A stretch of 64,000 nucleotides of DNA from a virus: positions 62,001 through 126,000 of IMG/VR virus record IMGVR_UViG_3300020182_000010. The stretch is one strand, 5' to 3'. The first letter of the stretch is position 1; the number at the start of each line of letters is the position of its first letter. Shown piece by piece: positions 15,871-24,377 of the stretch. The position numbers were made by a program, and so were the translations under genes. Below the pieces are notes generated by a model. The model was not told where the DNA came from. It searched no databases and saw nothing but the letters and a program-made list of their open reading frames with translations.

Positions 15871-16310
15871 TATTTAAATCCTTTTTCTTTCATTAATTGA
15901 TTATGTTTTTCTATGTATTCATCTTTAAACTTTGGATGATTTGCATAATAATTTGCACCTTTGCCACCAGTATGTGCAAGTCTCACACTACCTGGAAAAC
16001 CATCGACATCATCTTTGTGTCTAGGGATAAAATGAATATGAGGCCACATAACTGTTTGTCCTGCGGCTTCGCCCATATTCATACCAAAATGATAAGCATC
16101 AATCTTGCCTTCATTTCTAAGAGCATCACCATATTCAATAGTTGCTTCTAATGCAAGTGTGATAAATTTTATATTATTTTGTCGAGGGACAAAAAGTAAG
16201 TGTCCATCACACACTGGCCATTTATCTTCATAAACTGCATAGTAATATTCATTGTGAAGCCGAAGATGTTCTGATTGCTCAAAGGGGGTGTCTTCAAATT
16301 TTTCAATCAT
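15870..16310 (-). CDS. HIT-family nucleotide hydrolase/transferase
   Basis: From the ATG at 16310 it is 146 residues; a longer in-frame opening to 16421 lies inside the nucleosidase gene and reads as non-protein. The motif GQTVMWPHIHFIPRH is the HIT signature with Trp at the first His position and the central catalytic His kept. HIT proteins cleave dinucleoside polyphosphates or nucleoside phosphoramidates. It overlaps the upstream gene by 8 nt. Confidence 0.85.
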   Translation of the reverse strand: MIEKFEDTPFEQSEHLRLHNEYYYAVYEDKWPVCDGHLLFVPRQNNIKFITLALEATIEYGDALRNEGKIDAYHFGMNMGEAAGQTVMWPHIHFIPRHKDDVDGFPGSVRLAHTGGKGANYYANHPKFKDEYIEKHNQLMKEKGFK

Positions 16311-17019
16311 GCCAGATATCCAAAACTGGCAATAAATGTGAAACAACCATCGCCGATTTTTTTGAACTATCATCCACGAATGTATCGAAATCTGTATGCG
16401 AATCTTCTCCTGCGAGATCACTTAGTACTCTGACAACAATGAATGGCACATTACATTGGCAACATACTTGTGCCAAAGCAGCACCTTCCATTTCGATAGC
16501 ATCAGCATTAAATTGATTGTAAAACATTTCTCTAGTCTGTGAACAACTAAGATACGTATCACCAGTTAGTATTGTTCCAAATTTTACATTTTTTCCCAGA
16601 TGTGATTGTAAATATTTTCGCATTTCAATACTCATTTCAAATGAGATTGGATTAGTTGAATCATCCAATGCTGGAAAACTTCCAGGTAAACTAGAGTATA
16701 CTTCTCCGTTTACTATGGCGCCATAATCATGTTGAATAAGTCTGTCTGCAATTATTACATCGCCGATATTATAGTTTGGATTTAGTCCACCCGCAACACC
16801 ACTAAACACGATACTATTACATTCAAAATGAGAAATTAATATGGTAGTTACAACTGCAGAGTTTACTTTTCCAATACCAGACTCAACTGCAATGATATCA
16901 ATGCCATTAATCTTACCAATTTGAAATTTCTTTTTCATAATTGTTTTAGTTACTGGTTCATTATCCCATTCAATTTTTGAATATTCTTCTGGAATAGCGG
17001 AAATCATTCCGACTGTCAT
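16303..17019 (-). CDS. mtnN: MTA/SAH nucleosidase
   Basis: A 238-residue enzyme that splits adenine from methylthioadenosine and S-adenosylhomocysteine. Family blocks: GMISAIPEEY with the general acid Glu, VESGIGKVNSAV, GVAGGLNP, LTGDTYLS, DAIEMEGAALAQVC with the ribose-binding Glu, and RVLSDLAG with the catalytic Asp. It would relieve SAH inhibition of methyltransferases (one is encoded at 61232) and remove by-products of radical SAM chemistry (enzyme at 32799). Confidence 0.93.
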   Translation of the reverse strand: MTVGMISAIPEEYSKIEWDNEPVTKTIMKKKFQIGKINGIDIIAVESGIGKVNSAVVTTILISHFECNSIVFSGVAGGLNPNYNIGDVIIADRLIQHDYGAIVNGEVYSSLPGSFPALDDSTNPISFEMSIEMRKYLQSHLGKNVKFGTILTGDTYLSCSQTREMFYNQFNADAIEMEGAALAQVCCQCNVPFIVVRVLSDLAGEDSHTDFDTFVDDSSKKSAMVVSHLLPVLDIWHD

Positions 17020-17022
17020 TAA

Positions 17023-17766
17023 TTAATCCTCTTCAATATTATATTCTAGTCTATAACTTATTGCTAGGTGGCCTCGCATACTATTATTTATATTTTCATT
17101 ATATACTACGACATCAGAAATGTCAACGTCTATATTACTTACTAACTTATCTAAATTTGATGGGATGTGGTCTGGTACATACCAAGTATCATATTCATCT
17201 AAATGTGATTTGAAGCCATACTTATCTAACAGATGTTTGGTAGTTTCATCTTGCGGTGATCCAGGAATAGTATGAAAATCACCAGCAATAATAGTAGGTC
17301 TATCTTTATAAAGATTTAATAAAAACTCAATATCTGACCTTCTATCTAAATCGTTTATAAGTATTGAATTATTATCATTATTATCATTATTATCTTGCGG
17401 ATAACAGGGCAAAAATGTAATGATATTTACATTGTCGAGTTGTGCCCGTAATGCTGTGCAGCCTTGAGATTTATTATTTTTACCAATTTCTATCACCTTT
17501 TCATAGGACGGCAAAATAACACTTTTCATCTTTGAAAATGGATGACCAATATGATTTTTTCCCATTGCAACACATAAATTGCCTACCCCAGGAGTAGATT
17601 CTAGTAAGAATAGTCTGCAATCTAATACATTTTCTATTTCTTTCTTTGCTTCCATTGGCACACGCTGTAATAGGAATACATCTGCATCTTTTGCTGCGGT
17701 GCGTAAATAGTCTATTCCGCGCTGCATTGCATCCATGTTATATTGTAGTATTTTAATACTAGTCAT
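17023..17766 (-). CDS. Endonuclease/exonuclease/phosphatase-fold protein, degenerate active site
   Basis: A 247-residue EEP-superfamily protein: ILQYNMD (N10), FLLQRV, IIAGDFHTIPGSPQDE, a Leu/Asp-rich LDKLVS, and a final RGHLAISYRL. The usual metal-binding Glu of LQE is Arg (R35) and the usual SDH near the C-terminus is RGH. It may be inactive as a nuclease or may act on another substrate. It lies 3 nt upstream of the nucleosidase gene. Confidence 0.75.
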   Translation of the reverse strand: MTSIKILQYNMDAMQRGIDYLRTAAKDADVFLLQRVPMEAKKEIENVLDCRLFLLESTPGVGNLCVAMGKNHIGHPFSKMKSVILPSYEKVIEIGKNNKSQGCTALRAQLDNVNIITFLPCYPQDNNDNNDNNSILINDLDRRSDIEFLLNLYKDRPTIIAGDFHTIPGSPQDETTKHLLDKYGFKSHLDEYDTWYVPDHIPSNLDKLVSNIDVDISDVVVYNENINNSMRGHLAISYRLEYNIEED

Positions 17767-17770
17767 TGAA

Positions 17771-18085
17771 TTATTCAGCAGGTTCTATACTAGTTGAAAG
17801 AGAAAAACCATTGGTTCTAGATGCACGTGTAGTTTCTTCAACTTTTTGTTCTGCAATTTCCATATAGTACATACCTACAATAGCATTTCCTTCATTATGA
17901 ATTTTACCTGCTAAATCAACCGATGTTTCAGATGTATGATTAAATAATTTTATTAATACTTCGATTACGAATTCAATGGGGGTAGTATTATCATTATGCA
18001 TTATTACATAATATCTTTTTGGAGCATCTATCCCCAATTCTGTTTCACTGATATTTGATACTAATGTTTTTTCATCTACTATCAT
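17771..18085 (-). CDS. clpS: ClpS-like N-degron adaptor
   Basis: A 104-residue protein. YYVIMHNDNTTPIEFVIEVL (25-44) matches the ClpS core, and KIHNEGNAIVG (61-71) the second conserved block. N31, D32 and H63 correspond to the E. coli N34, D35 and H66 that hold the N-degron. ClpS normally feeds ClpA; no ClpA is seen here, so it may use the host ClpA or another unfoldase. A TATAAATG box lies just upstream. Confidence 0.9.
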   Translation of the reverse strand: MIVDEKTLVSNISETELGIDAPKRYYVIMHNDNTTPIEFVIEVLIKLFNHTSETSVDLAGKIHNEGNAIVGMYYMEIAEQKVEETTRASRTNGFSLSTSIEPAE

Positions 18086-18104
18086 ACGTTGTTATTCCAA
18101 TTTT

Positions 18105-18112
18105 CATTTATA
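18105..18112 (-). promoter_or_regulatory. Late-type promoter box ahead of clpS
   Basis: TATAAATG reading leftward, 19 nt before the ATG at 18085, preceded by a second weaker AATAAATAT. It directly follows the terminator of the Hsp20 gene. Confidence 0.45.
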
Positions 18113-18123
18113 CAGTATATTTA

Positions 18124-18160
18124 TTAAAAAGAGAGAAATATTTCTATTTCTCTCTTAATA
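18124..18160 (-). terminator. Intrinsic terminator of the Hsp20 transcript
   Basis: A perfect 12-bp inverted repeat (AAGAGAGAAATA at 18129-18140 and its complement at 18145-18156, TTTC loop) followed, reading leftward, by a T run. It lies 15 nt past the Hsp20 stop. Confidence 0.8.
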
Positions 18161-18174
18161 TTATATCACAATTG

Positions 18175-18591
18175 TTAACGAATTGCAATAGTTTTTGGTT
18201 GTTTTTCCTCTGGAACTTTACGTTCCAGTGATACAAATAATAGTCCATCTTCCATAGTTGCATCAATTACTTCAACATAATCTGCCAGTTTCCATTCACG
18301 TGAAAAAGCACGGTTTGCGATACCACGGTGAAGAAACTCACGGCCTTCTTGTTCAATATCTGGTTTTGATCCAGTGATTGTAAGTAGTCCTTCTTTAATC
18401 GTAATTTCAATATCATCACGACTAAATCCTGCAAGTGCTAATGTAATTTGATATTTGTTTTCATCGATAGTTTCTACATTATATGGAGGATATCCTGTAT
18501 TATCCAAACGATTGAAATCATTTAGTAGTCTATCAAAGCCCAATACTGAGCGATGAAAATCAGGTAAGTTTAGTGTTGTTACTCTTGTCAT
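18175..18591 (-). CDS. Hsp20 small heat-shock protein
   Basis: A 138-residue alpha-crystallin-domain chaperone of the IbpA/B type. PPYNVETIDENKYQITLALAG starts the domain, and GLLTITGSKP, FLHRGIANRAFSREWKLADYV and GLLFVSLERKVPEE complete it. The tail holds TIAIR, an IxI motif for oligomer assembly. It holds unfolded proteins, possibly for the phage Clp machinery. Hsp20 genes are common in marine T4-like phages. Confidence 0.95.
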   Translation of the reverse strand: MTRVTTLNLPDFHRSVLGFDRLLNDFNRLDNTGYPPYNVETIDENKYQITLALAGFSRDDIEITIKEGLLTITGSKPDIEQEGREFLHRGIANRAFSREWKLADYVEVIDATMEDGLLFVSLERKVPEEKQPKTIAIR

Positions 18592-18657
18592 TTTTTTTCT
18601 CCTTTAATAAGCAAGAATGTAGAATCCCAATAGGCGATCCCAGTTAAATAAGTGTTA

Positions 18658-19188
18658 CTATTCTTTAGCAACACCTGCAAGTTTTTGTAGACGACCGATG
18701 AAACCTACATCATCACGTTCACCTTCAAAAACAAATGTGTTTGACTTTTTGTTGTTTCGCAACTTGGTATACATTTCACCTGCTTTGCCAGGACTTAATG
18801 TACCTACGTCAAACATCTCGTCACCAGATTTGTCATAGACTTTTGCGCCCTCTTTATCTTTAATAAGAACACCGTCTTGATTATAACTTGCACCAAGTTC
18901 AATCATCTGTTGACGAAACTTTTCATCTGCTCCCTCTGGAGCAATAACGAAAAGTGAATCTTCTGCCACATGCACTTCTTCTGGAGTGCCTTGATTTTCA
19001 ATCCAATAGCCATCCACAAAAAAGAAGCCATAGCCTAACTTGCGAATAGTTGCCGCAAGTTGCCGGTTACGTCTTACATTTTCTTCACGATCATACTCGC
19101 CGCGAAACGCTGTCAATAGAGCAATAGGTCTATCTGATTTTGCGTGTTGCCAAATGCGTGATAACGATGCTTCTTGTACTTGTGTCAT
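18658..19188 (-). CDS. Conserved-looking hypothetical protein
   Basis: A 176-residue alpha/beta protein: ALLTAFRGEYDREENVRRN, ATIRKLGYGFFFVDGYWIENQG, SLFVIAPEGADEKFRQQM, and a C-terminal FIGRLQKLAG. It faintly recalls the DUF3293 layout. It lies between Hsp20 and the bS21/IF-3/ClpX genes. Function unknown. Confidence 0.7.
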   Translation of the reverse strand: MTQVQEASLSRIWQHAKSDRPIALLTAFRGEYDREENVRRNRQLAATIRKLGYGFFFVDGYWIENQGTPEEVHVAEDSLFVIAPEGADEKFRQQMIELGASYNQDGVLIKDKEGAKVYDKSGDEMFDVGTLSPGKAGEMYTKLRNNKKSNTFVFEGERDDVGFIGRLQKLAGVAKE

Positions 19189-19236
19189 TTTTTCTCCTAA
19201 TAATTAATATAATGTATTTATTACATTATGTCAATA

Positions 19237-19473
19237 CTATACACCAATTTTTTCTGAAAAAAGTACAATATTTTTTGCTGGACCTATATTACATGGCAGA
19301 TCACCATATTCATCAATATAATGTTGAATAACCGCCTTATACCATATTTGGCTATTATGATGCGCCTGTTTATTAAATCGCCAAATACCATTACTAGACC
19401 CATCCATTGTAAGTAATGCTCTGGTTGATTCTTTCTGTAATGTTCTTAAATCTAGAGTATCTAAATCTATCAT
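19237..19473 (-). CDS. Small hypothetical protein after bS21
   Basis: A 78-residue protein (RTLQKESTRALLTMDGSSNG, IWRFNKQAHHNSQIWYKAV) of unknown function. Its ATG overlaps the bS21 stop (ATGA), making it the last gene of the clpX-infC-rpsU run. Confidence 0.6.
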   Translation of the reverse strand: MIDLDTLDLRTLQKESTRALLTMDGSSNGIWRFNKQAHHNSQIWYKAVIQHYIDEYGDLPCNIGPAKNIVLFSEKIGV

Positions 19474-19724
19474 ATATTATCTTGTTGACGTTTCATTTTT
19501 TGCCAACGCTTTCTTCCAGCATCTTTAGCCTTACGTTTTATTTCGCTTGGCTTTACATATTCTTTTCGTGTTCTAATTTCTTGTACTAGTCCTTCTTCGG
19601 TGCATTTCTTTTTAAATCTACGAAATGCTTTTTCAAAGTTTCCATTTTTTACTTCAACAGTCATTCCAGACTTCGCATATCTGTCACTGTCGTTTCCTTT
19701 TACATAGTGATTATTTTTAGTCAT
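19470..19724 (-). CDS. rpsU: Ribosomal protein bS21 homologue
   Basis: An 84-residue protein. After a 20-residue leader, MTVEVKNGNFEKAFRRFKKK and the following EEGLVQEIRTRKEYVKPSE are the bS21 core, with a basic tail. bS21 sits by the anti-Shine-Dalgarno end of 16S rRNA and influences mRNA choice. Phage copies are thought to replace the host protein and favour phage messages. The start overlaps the IF-3 stop by 8 nt. Confidence 0.95.
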   Translation of the reverse strand: MTKNNHYVKGNDSDRYAKSGMTVEVKNGNFEKAFRRFKKKCTEEGLVQEIRTRKEYVKPSEIKRKAKDAGRKRWQKMKRQQDNI

Positions 19725-20241
19725 TTTTTTGTATTAAACCTATAATTCTATTGCCATTTAGTTTTAATGGCTGTTCATATTTCCAGTTGGCTAAACCATT
19801 AGAAATTGCTTCTACAAAAAATGTCAGAACATCATGTGCTTTGGCATTTTCTCGGCCTTTCATTTGTATAGTTATTTTAACCTTAGAACCGTTATCAATA
19901 AACTTCTGTGCTTTGCGCAATTTTATTTGTAAGTCATGAATACCAATTCCAGGTCTGAATTTAACTTCTTTAATGTCAACAGCATTTGCCCTAGCAGATT
20001 TCTCTTGAAATTTCTGACGCTTTTTCAATTCATAATTGTATTTATTAAGACTAATTATTTTCGCTACCGGTGGCTTTGCATCTGGAACCATTAGTACTAA
20101 ATCCAAGCCTTCATCAGTTGCCATACGTTGTGCAGTCTCTTTTGACATCACGCCCAGTGTGTCGCCATCACTTCCTATAATTCGCAACTCATTAACTGTT
20201 ATTTGCTCATTATACTTAATTGCGGATTTGCTTCTATCCAT
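19717..20241 (-). CDS. infC: Translation initiation factor IF-3 homologue
   Basis: A 174-residue, two-domain IF-3. N-domain: YNEQITVNELRIIGSDGDTLG, AQRMATDEGLDLVLMVPDAKPPVAKI, with the basic linker YNYELKKRQKFQEK. C-domain: DIKEVKFRPGIGIHDLQIKLRKAQKFI, VKITIQMKGRENAK and a final strand. It would steer 30S subunits and start-codon selection. The ATG follows the ClpX stop directly, and bS21 comes next, so two 30S-acting factors are co-expressed. No internal disruption is seen. Confidence 0.95.
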   Translation of the reverse strand: MDRSKSAIKYNEQITVNELRIIGSDGDTLGVMSKETAQRMATDEGLDLVLMVPDAKPPVAKIISLNKYNYELKKRQKFQEKSARANAVDIKEVKFRPGIGIHDLQIKLRKAQKFIDNGSKVKITIQMKGRENAKAHDVLTFFVEAISNGLANWKYEQPLKLNGNRIIGLIQKND

Positions 20242-21504
20242 TTATGTGTTTTGCTTAACCTTTTCTTCTTCATTGAACACTAACATTGGTTCTTTGTTTC
20301 CTAAAATGAATTCGTCTGTTATATGCACAGAACGAAGTCCTTGTTTTGCCAATTTTGGCAACTTAAATTGTATTTGTAAAAGTGATTTTTCAATTACACT
20401 TCTCAAACCTCGAGCACCTGTTTTATCAGTTGTTGCTTTTTCAGCAATACAATCAAGAGCAGAATCAGAAATAATTAACTCTACGCCATCAAATCTAAAC
20501 AATTTTTCAAATTGTGCAACAATACTATTTTTAGGCTCAGTTAATACTTGTACTAACTGACTTTTAGTAAGAGAATCAAGTCCAACAATAATTGGAAATC
20601 TGCCCATAAATTCTGGGATGACTCCATATTTTATTACATCTTGTGCTTCTACTTGCTCACGGATATTTATCTTTTTAGTTGATTTATCATAGATAACTGC
20701 ACCAAATCCGATGCCTGCATTTGATGTTACTCTACGTTCAATAATTTTATCAATACCAACAAAGGCGCCGCCTACTATAAACAATATTTTACTTGTATCA
20801 ATTTCAATCATATCTGATCCAGGATGCTTACGCCCACCACTAGGTGGAACACGAACAATTGTACCTTCTACAATTTTAAGCAATGCTTGCTGAACACCTT
20901 CACCACTAACGTCTTTTGTAATAGAAACATTTTCACCTTTTTTGGCTTTTTTATCAATTTCATCAATATATACAATACCTAATTCTGCTTTTTTAACATC
21001 AAAATCTGCAGCAATAAGTAATTTCTGGACTACGTTTTCTACATCGTCGCCTACATATCCACTTTCAGTTAATGAAGTTGCGTCAATTTGTGCAAATGGA
21101 ACATCTAAAAATTTAGCAACTGTTTTTGCAAGTAATGTTTTGCCAGTTCCCGATGGTCCCATAACCATTACATTAGACTTGTCTAATTCTATACCATCTG
21201 AATCATCAGAGTTAATACGTTTATAATGATTATATACTGCAACACTAAGCACTTCTTTTGCTTCGTCTTGTCCAATAACAAATGCATCTAAAAATTCTTT
21301 GATATCTTCTGGGCCTGGAATTGACTCTATACTATCACCACTAGCACTAGTAATAGTCAATTTTTCTTTGGGGTCATGAATTATTTCATAGCACAAGTCA
21401 ATGCACTCATTGCAAATGAACTGATTTGGTCCAGCAATGAGTGTTTTAACTATATCTTTTTCTTTGTTACAAAATGAACAAGTGTAATTTTTAGTATCTG
21501 TCAA
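20242..21504 (-). CDS. clpX: ClpX ATP-dependent unfoldase
   Basis: A 420-residue, full-length ClpX. The N-terminal zinc domain has C9, C12, C31 and C34. The AAA+ core has Walker A GPSGTGKT (116-123), pore loop GYVG (149-152), Walker B VYIDEID, RKH loop (225-227), and sensor-2 GARGLRS. The ClpP-docking tripeptide IGF is present (265-267). It should therefore bind substrate tags such as LAA and hand them to a ClpP. The start is TTG at 21504 behind AGGTGA; infC and rpsU follow. Confidence 0.97.
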   Translation of the reverse strand: MTDTKNYTCSFCNKEKDIVKTLIAGPNQFICNECIDLCYEIIHDPKEKLTITSASGDSIESIPGPEDIKEFLDAFVIGQDEAKEVLSVAVYNHYKRINSDDSDGIELDKSNVMVMGPSGTGKTLLAKTVAKFLDVPFAQIDATSLTESGYVGDDVENVVQKLLIAADFDVKKAELGIVYIDEIDKKAKKGENVSITKDVSGEGVQQALLKIVEGTIVRVPPSGGRKHPGSDMIEIDTSKILFIVGGAFVGIDKIIERRVTSNAGIGFGAVIYDKSTKKINIREQVEAQDVIKYGVIPEFMGRFPIIVGLDSLTKSQLVQVLTEPKNSIVAQFEKLFRFDGVELIISDSALDCIAEKATTDKTGARGLRSVIEKSLLQIQFKLPKLAKQGLRSVHITDEFILGNKEPMLVFNEEEKVKQNT

Positions 21505-21516
21505 GTATCACCTATA

Positions 21517-22887
21517 TTATTTTTTATCTAACCAGCCTTGAGTTTCCATTAGACTCGTATTTCGTTTTCTAATTATATCTTCCTCTGTTTCCTCTTTAAC
21601 AGTTTCTTCTATAATAGTATCGTCTATATTAGCGTTAATGTCAAGTTCTTTTTTTTCTTTTTTTGCAAAAATTGCATCAAATATTTCTTCTTGGTGACCA
21701 TTATTACTATTACGATTTTGGAAACTATAATTAGCAGCAATTAATAATAATACTGCCAATGGATCAAAAACAAAAATGAATACAATTATTAACCAACGAA
21801 CTGCATCGTCAATTGTATTTCGTTCAGTATTACCATAAACAAGTTCTGCAATATATTTAATTGGTCCAACTTCTGCTTCTAACATACGAACTTCAGTTTC
21901 TAATTCAAATTTGGTATCTAGTAATTTAGATATACTAGTCTCAGTTTCTTTAACAGTTTCTAGCAATTCTGTGATTTTTTCGGTATTATCAATTTCGGCT
22001 ACACGATCTAGTTGACTACGTAATCGTGTAATAGTTGTTTGCGATTTCTGTACGTCACGGTCAGCAATAGAACGAAGTCTTTTTATTTCAACTCTTGCCT
22101 GTTCAACAACTGACGTATCAATACTATTACGAATATCTTCTACAATATTAACAAGTCTCTTCTTTTCTGATTGTTGTGATATACGAAACTGTTCCACTTT
22201 TTTTGCTGTTTGTGGACCGTAATTGCCATCAGTCTTAACTCCAACTAAGGCTTGTATTTTTTTTATATCATCATTTATAATGAATGACTGTAAATTATCA
22301 AGCGTAGTATCTACTTTAGAAATTTGTAGCAGATATGATTTTACCTGATTATCTGTGCCATTCTGTTCATTTAAAATAATAGCAAGTTGTTCATCAACTG
22401 CAGGTTGAACCCTAGCGTATGCTTGGTCCATACGCATTTGTTCTGCATCTATCTGTGCTTGTATTTCATCGGTGTTATTTGTATTTTGTGTTTCAAGTTT
22501 TTCAATCTTAATTTCTGAACGTGCTATAGTATCTTCATAGCGAACTATATCATTATCTATACGTTCTACACGTGCTTGTGATTGTAAACTTTCACTTGCC
22601 TGCTCTAAGTGAGCACGTGATAAAAAGCCAAAAATGCCCATCGATGTGATGAACATTAATACAATTACTGCAAATGTAAGATAAGATTTTAATAGAAACG
22701 GTGCACGTTTCCAATTACGGTAGACCCAAGATGCAGCAACTAACTTACCTACTTCTAAAGATCCTGCCATTATGGCAACTGGGATTGCCGATGCAGCAAA
22801 AATAGCCACAAGTCCTGCAACTGAAAACCATGCAGCAACCGCGGCTATAGTTAAGGCTACGATAAACACCAAAAGTGAAAAAAACAT
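21517..22887 (-). CDS. Multi-pass membrane protein with long coiled coil
   Basis: A 456-residue protein with about three hydrophobic segments in the first 95 residues (FFSLLVFIVALTIAAVAAWF and others), a long coiled coil (100-350) interrupted by a short PG_binding-like stretch (KKIQALVGVKTDGNYGPQTAKKV), another membrane segment (about 365-390) and an acidic tail. The layout recalls DUF4407. It may modify the host envelope, for example in superinfection exclusion; that is inference. A GATAAATAC late-type box lies upstream. Confidence 0.7.
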   Translation of the reverse strand: MFFSLLVFIVALTIAAVAAWFSVAGLVAIFAASAIPVAIMAGSLEVGKLVAASWVYRNWKRAPFLLKSYLTFAVIVLMFITSMGIFGFLSRAHLEQASESLQSQARVERIDNDIVRYEDTIARSEIKIEKLETQNTNNTDEIQAQIDAEQMRMDQAYARVQPAVDEQLAIILNEQNGTDNQVKSYLLQISKVDTTLDNLQSFIINDDIKKIQALVGVKTDGNYGPQTAKKVEQFRISQQSEKKRLVNIVEDIRNSIDTSVVEQARVEIKRLRSIADRDVQKSQTTITRLRSQLDRVAEIDNTEKITELLETVKETETSISKLLDTKFELETEVRMLEAEVGPIKYIAELVYGNTERNTIDDAVRWLIIVFIFVFDPLAVLLLIAANYSFQNRNSNNGHQEEIFDAIFAKKEKKELDINANIDDTIIEETVKEETEEDIIRKRNTSLMETQGWLDKK

Positions 22888-22924
22888 TCTACTCTCCTAA
22901 GGATAATTACAGCCCTCTTCATCT

Positions 22925-22933
22925 GTATTTATC
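22925..22933 (-). promoter_or_regulatory. Late-type promoter (GATAAATAC)
   Basis: Reading leftward, GATAAATAC lies 37 nt before the ATG at 22887, between the membrane protein and the 17 kDa antigen-like gene. Confidence 0.6.
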
Positions 22934-22957
22934 ATTTTGGAGAGTAAAATTTACATA

Positions 22958-23461
22958 TTACATATCTACATTTAAGTATACAGTAGTACCCTTTTTAAAC
23001 CATTGTTGCGTATATAAACGAACTGTTTGCCCACCAATATCAACAGTTACCATATTATCACCACGCACTTGTGATACTTTATTGGTATATGTTGTACGAC
23101 ATTGACGTTCTTGCCGATATCCCACAATAACAGTTTCCTGTTTACCTTTTTTATTAACTTTGTCTGCACCAATAATTGCACCTAAAACGGTCATTGCATC
23201 TTTGCCACTACCGTTACCGAATTGATTGCCGATTGCACCGCCGATAATTGCACCTACTAGAGCATCACCAGAACTGGCTTGTCCTGTTCGGCGTGTTTCA
23301 TAAATTGGAACATCTACTGTATTACATGTTTGAATTGGAACTTCCTGAACAACATCACGATATGTTTCCTTCATTCCAATCACAGTGCCGCGTACCTGTT
23401 CCGCATAAGAAACAGTTGCAGTCATTAAAAGTGCGGCAGTAATTGCCAATACATTTTTCAT
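22958..23461 (-). CDS. Secreted glycine-zipper (17 kDa surface antigen-like) protein
   Basis: A 167-residue protein with a signal peptide (MKNVLAITAALLMTATVSYA, cut at AxA) and a glycine zipper, GDALVGAIIGGAIGNQFGNG followed by VLGAIIGADK. The flanks hold paired Cys and Tyr/Arg-rich strands. Glycine-zipper 2TM proteins sit in the outer membrane or periplasm of alphaproteobacteria. A phage copy suggests envelope remodelling. No lipobox Cys at the cleavage site. Confidence 0.8.
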   Translation of the reverse strand: MKNVLAITAALLMTATVSYAEQVRGTVIGMKETYRDVVQEVPIQTCNTVDVPIYETRRTGQASSGDALVGAIIGGAIGNQFGNGSGKDAMTVLGAIIGADKVNKKGKQETVIVGYRQERQCRTTYTNKVSQVRGDNMVTVDIGGQTVRLYTQQWFKKGTTVYLNVDM

Positions 23462-23550
23462 TTTTCAAGTCCTCTAATAATGCTTTCAAGTTTTTCTACC
23501 CGTTGTTCAAGTAGAATAATTTTTCTTTCTAGTAGTTGATAATTATCCAT
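23458..23550 (-). CDS. Tiny coiled-coil peptide
   Basis: A 30-residue frame with a clean leucine heptad pattern (YQLLERKIILLEQRVEKLES). Its stop overlaps the ATG of the glycine-zipper gene (ATGA), supporting translation. Function unknown. Confidence 0.5.
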   Translation of the reverse strand: MDNYQLLERKIILLEQRVEKLESIIRGLEK

Positions 23551-23553
23551 CGA

Positions 23554-23940
23554 TTAAGATCCTGTTACAAGTTCAAGTGTGCCATCTTCACCGAATTCAA
23601 AGTCTTCGATATAACGATGATGTGTTCCACTTTGTTTGATGCATGATTCAGCAGCAGCCCACAATGCCTTGATTGAGCCATTTACTGCAAGAGAACTAAC
23701 TTGCATCATAGTGTCGTTAGTACCATTTCGAAAATCTGCATTAATTTCTTCAAACGTTGCGTCTGGACGAACAAACTCATAAGTTACTTTACGAACTTTA
23801 TCGGAGAACAATTCAAACTCAGGACGTCTTGTGCCGAATTCATACATACTCCAAACAGTTGACATGCCCAATTCTTGCTGCATTTCATCAAAGTGGTTCA
23901 TTGCAACTGTGAATTCATCGTATTGCGCTTGATTTGTCAT
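23554..23940 (-). CDS. Small early protein, unknown function
   Basis: From the ATG at 23940 (ribosome site AAAGGAAA) it is 128 residues; an in-frame upstream ATG at 23961 falls too near the promoter. Helical with an acidic C-terminus. It has its own early promoter at 23973-24001. No family recognised. Confidence 0.65.
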   Translation of the reverse strand: MTNQAQYDEFTVAMNHFDEMQQELGMSTVWSMYEFGTRRPEFELFSDKVRKVTYEFVRPDATFEEINADFRNGTNDTMMQVSSLAVNGSIKALWAAAESCIKQSGTHHRYIEDFEFGEDGTLELVTGS

Positions 23941-23972
23941 ACTGTGTTTCCTTTGTTTCAATCTATACTTAC

Positions 23973-24001
23973 TTTATACAGTGATTCGTTTAGAATGTCA
24001 A
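23973..24001 (-). promoter_or_regulatory. Early promoter with ACGAATCA spacer block
   Basis: TTGACA, 17 nt, TATAAA reading leftward; the spacer contains AACGAATCAC. It serves the gene ending at 23554. Confidence 0.8.
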
Positions 24002-24009
24002 GCTTTTTA

Positions 24010-24291
24010 TTACGCTGCAGATAACATTTCTGCAGGAACTTTCCAATTCATATATCCCACTTTAACATGAATATAACGACGGTTTACTTTACTGATAACT
24101 CCAGTCTCGACCATATTACTGCGAGTGTTAGTAAATTTAACATTATCGCCAATAACAAATGAACGCACTTTTTGATTGGCTAAGAATCTACCCTGTAATT
24201 GAAGACGGTTATTTACTTCACGACATTGATCGAAATCTGCTTTGCCCAAAAGTGCAAGAACTGTTTCCATTTCAGATGTTGATAGTTTCAT
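24010..24291 (-). CDS. Small KOW/SH3-like early protein
   Basis: A 93-residue protein. The C-terminal half (FVIGDNVKFTNTRSNMVETGVISKVNRRYIHVKVGYMNWKVP) has the Gly-and-turn pattern of a small SH3-like barrel; the first 40 residues are helical. Own early promoter upstream. Could bind nucleic acid or ribosome; unproven. Confidence 0.65.
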   Translation of the reverse strand: MKLSTSEMETVLALLGKADFDQCREVNNRLQLQGRFLANQKVRSFVIGDNVKFTNTRSNMVETGVISKVNRRYIHVKVGYMNWKVPAEMLSAA

Positions 24292-24325
24292 AATAATTCT
24301 CTCTGCTGTTTCAATCTATACTTAC

Positions 24326-24354
24326 TTTATATAGTGATTCGTTCAGAATGTCAA
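24326..24354 (-). promoter_or_regulatory. Early promoter with ACGAATCA spacer block
   Basis: TTGACA, 17 nt, TATAAA reading leftward, spacer with AACGAATCAC; almost identical to the promoter at 23973. It serves the gene at 24010. Confidence 0.8.
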
Positions 24355-24377
24355 GTATTAATTAAGTTAATATAATA

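Noticed and set aside
15870-16421. The longer 183-residue reading of the HIT gene
   Set aside because: The first 37 residues overlap the nucleosidase gene and are not protein-like; the ATG at 16310 starts a normal HIT domain.
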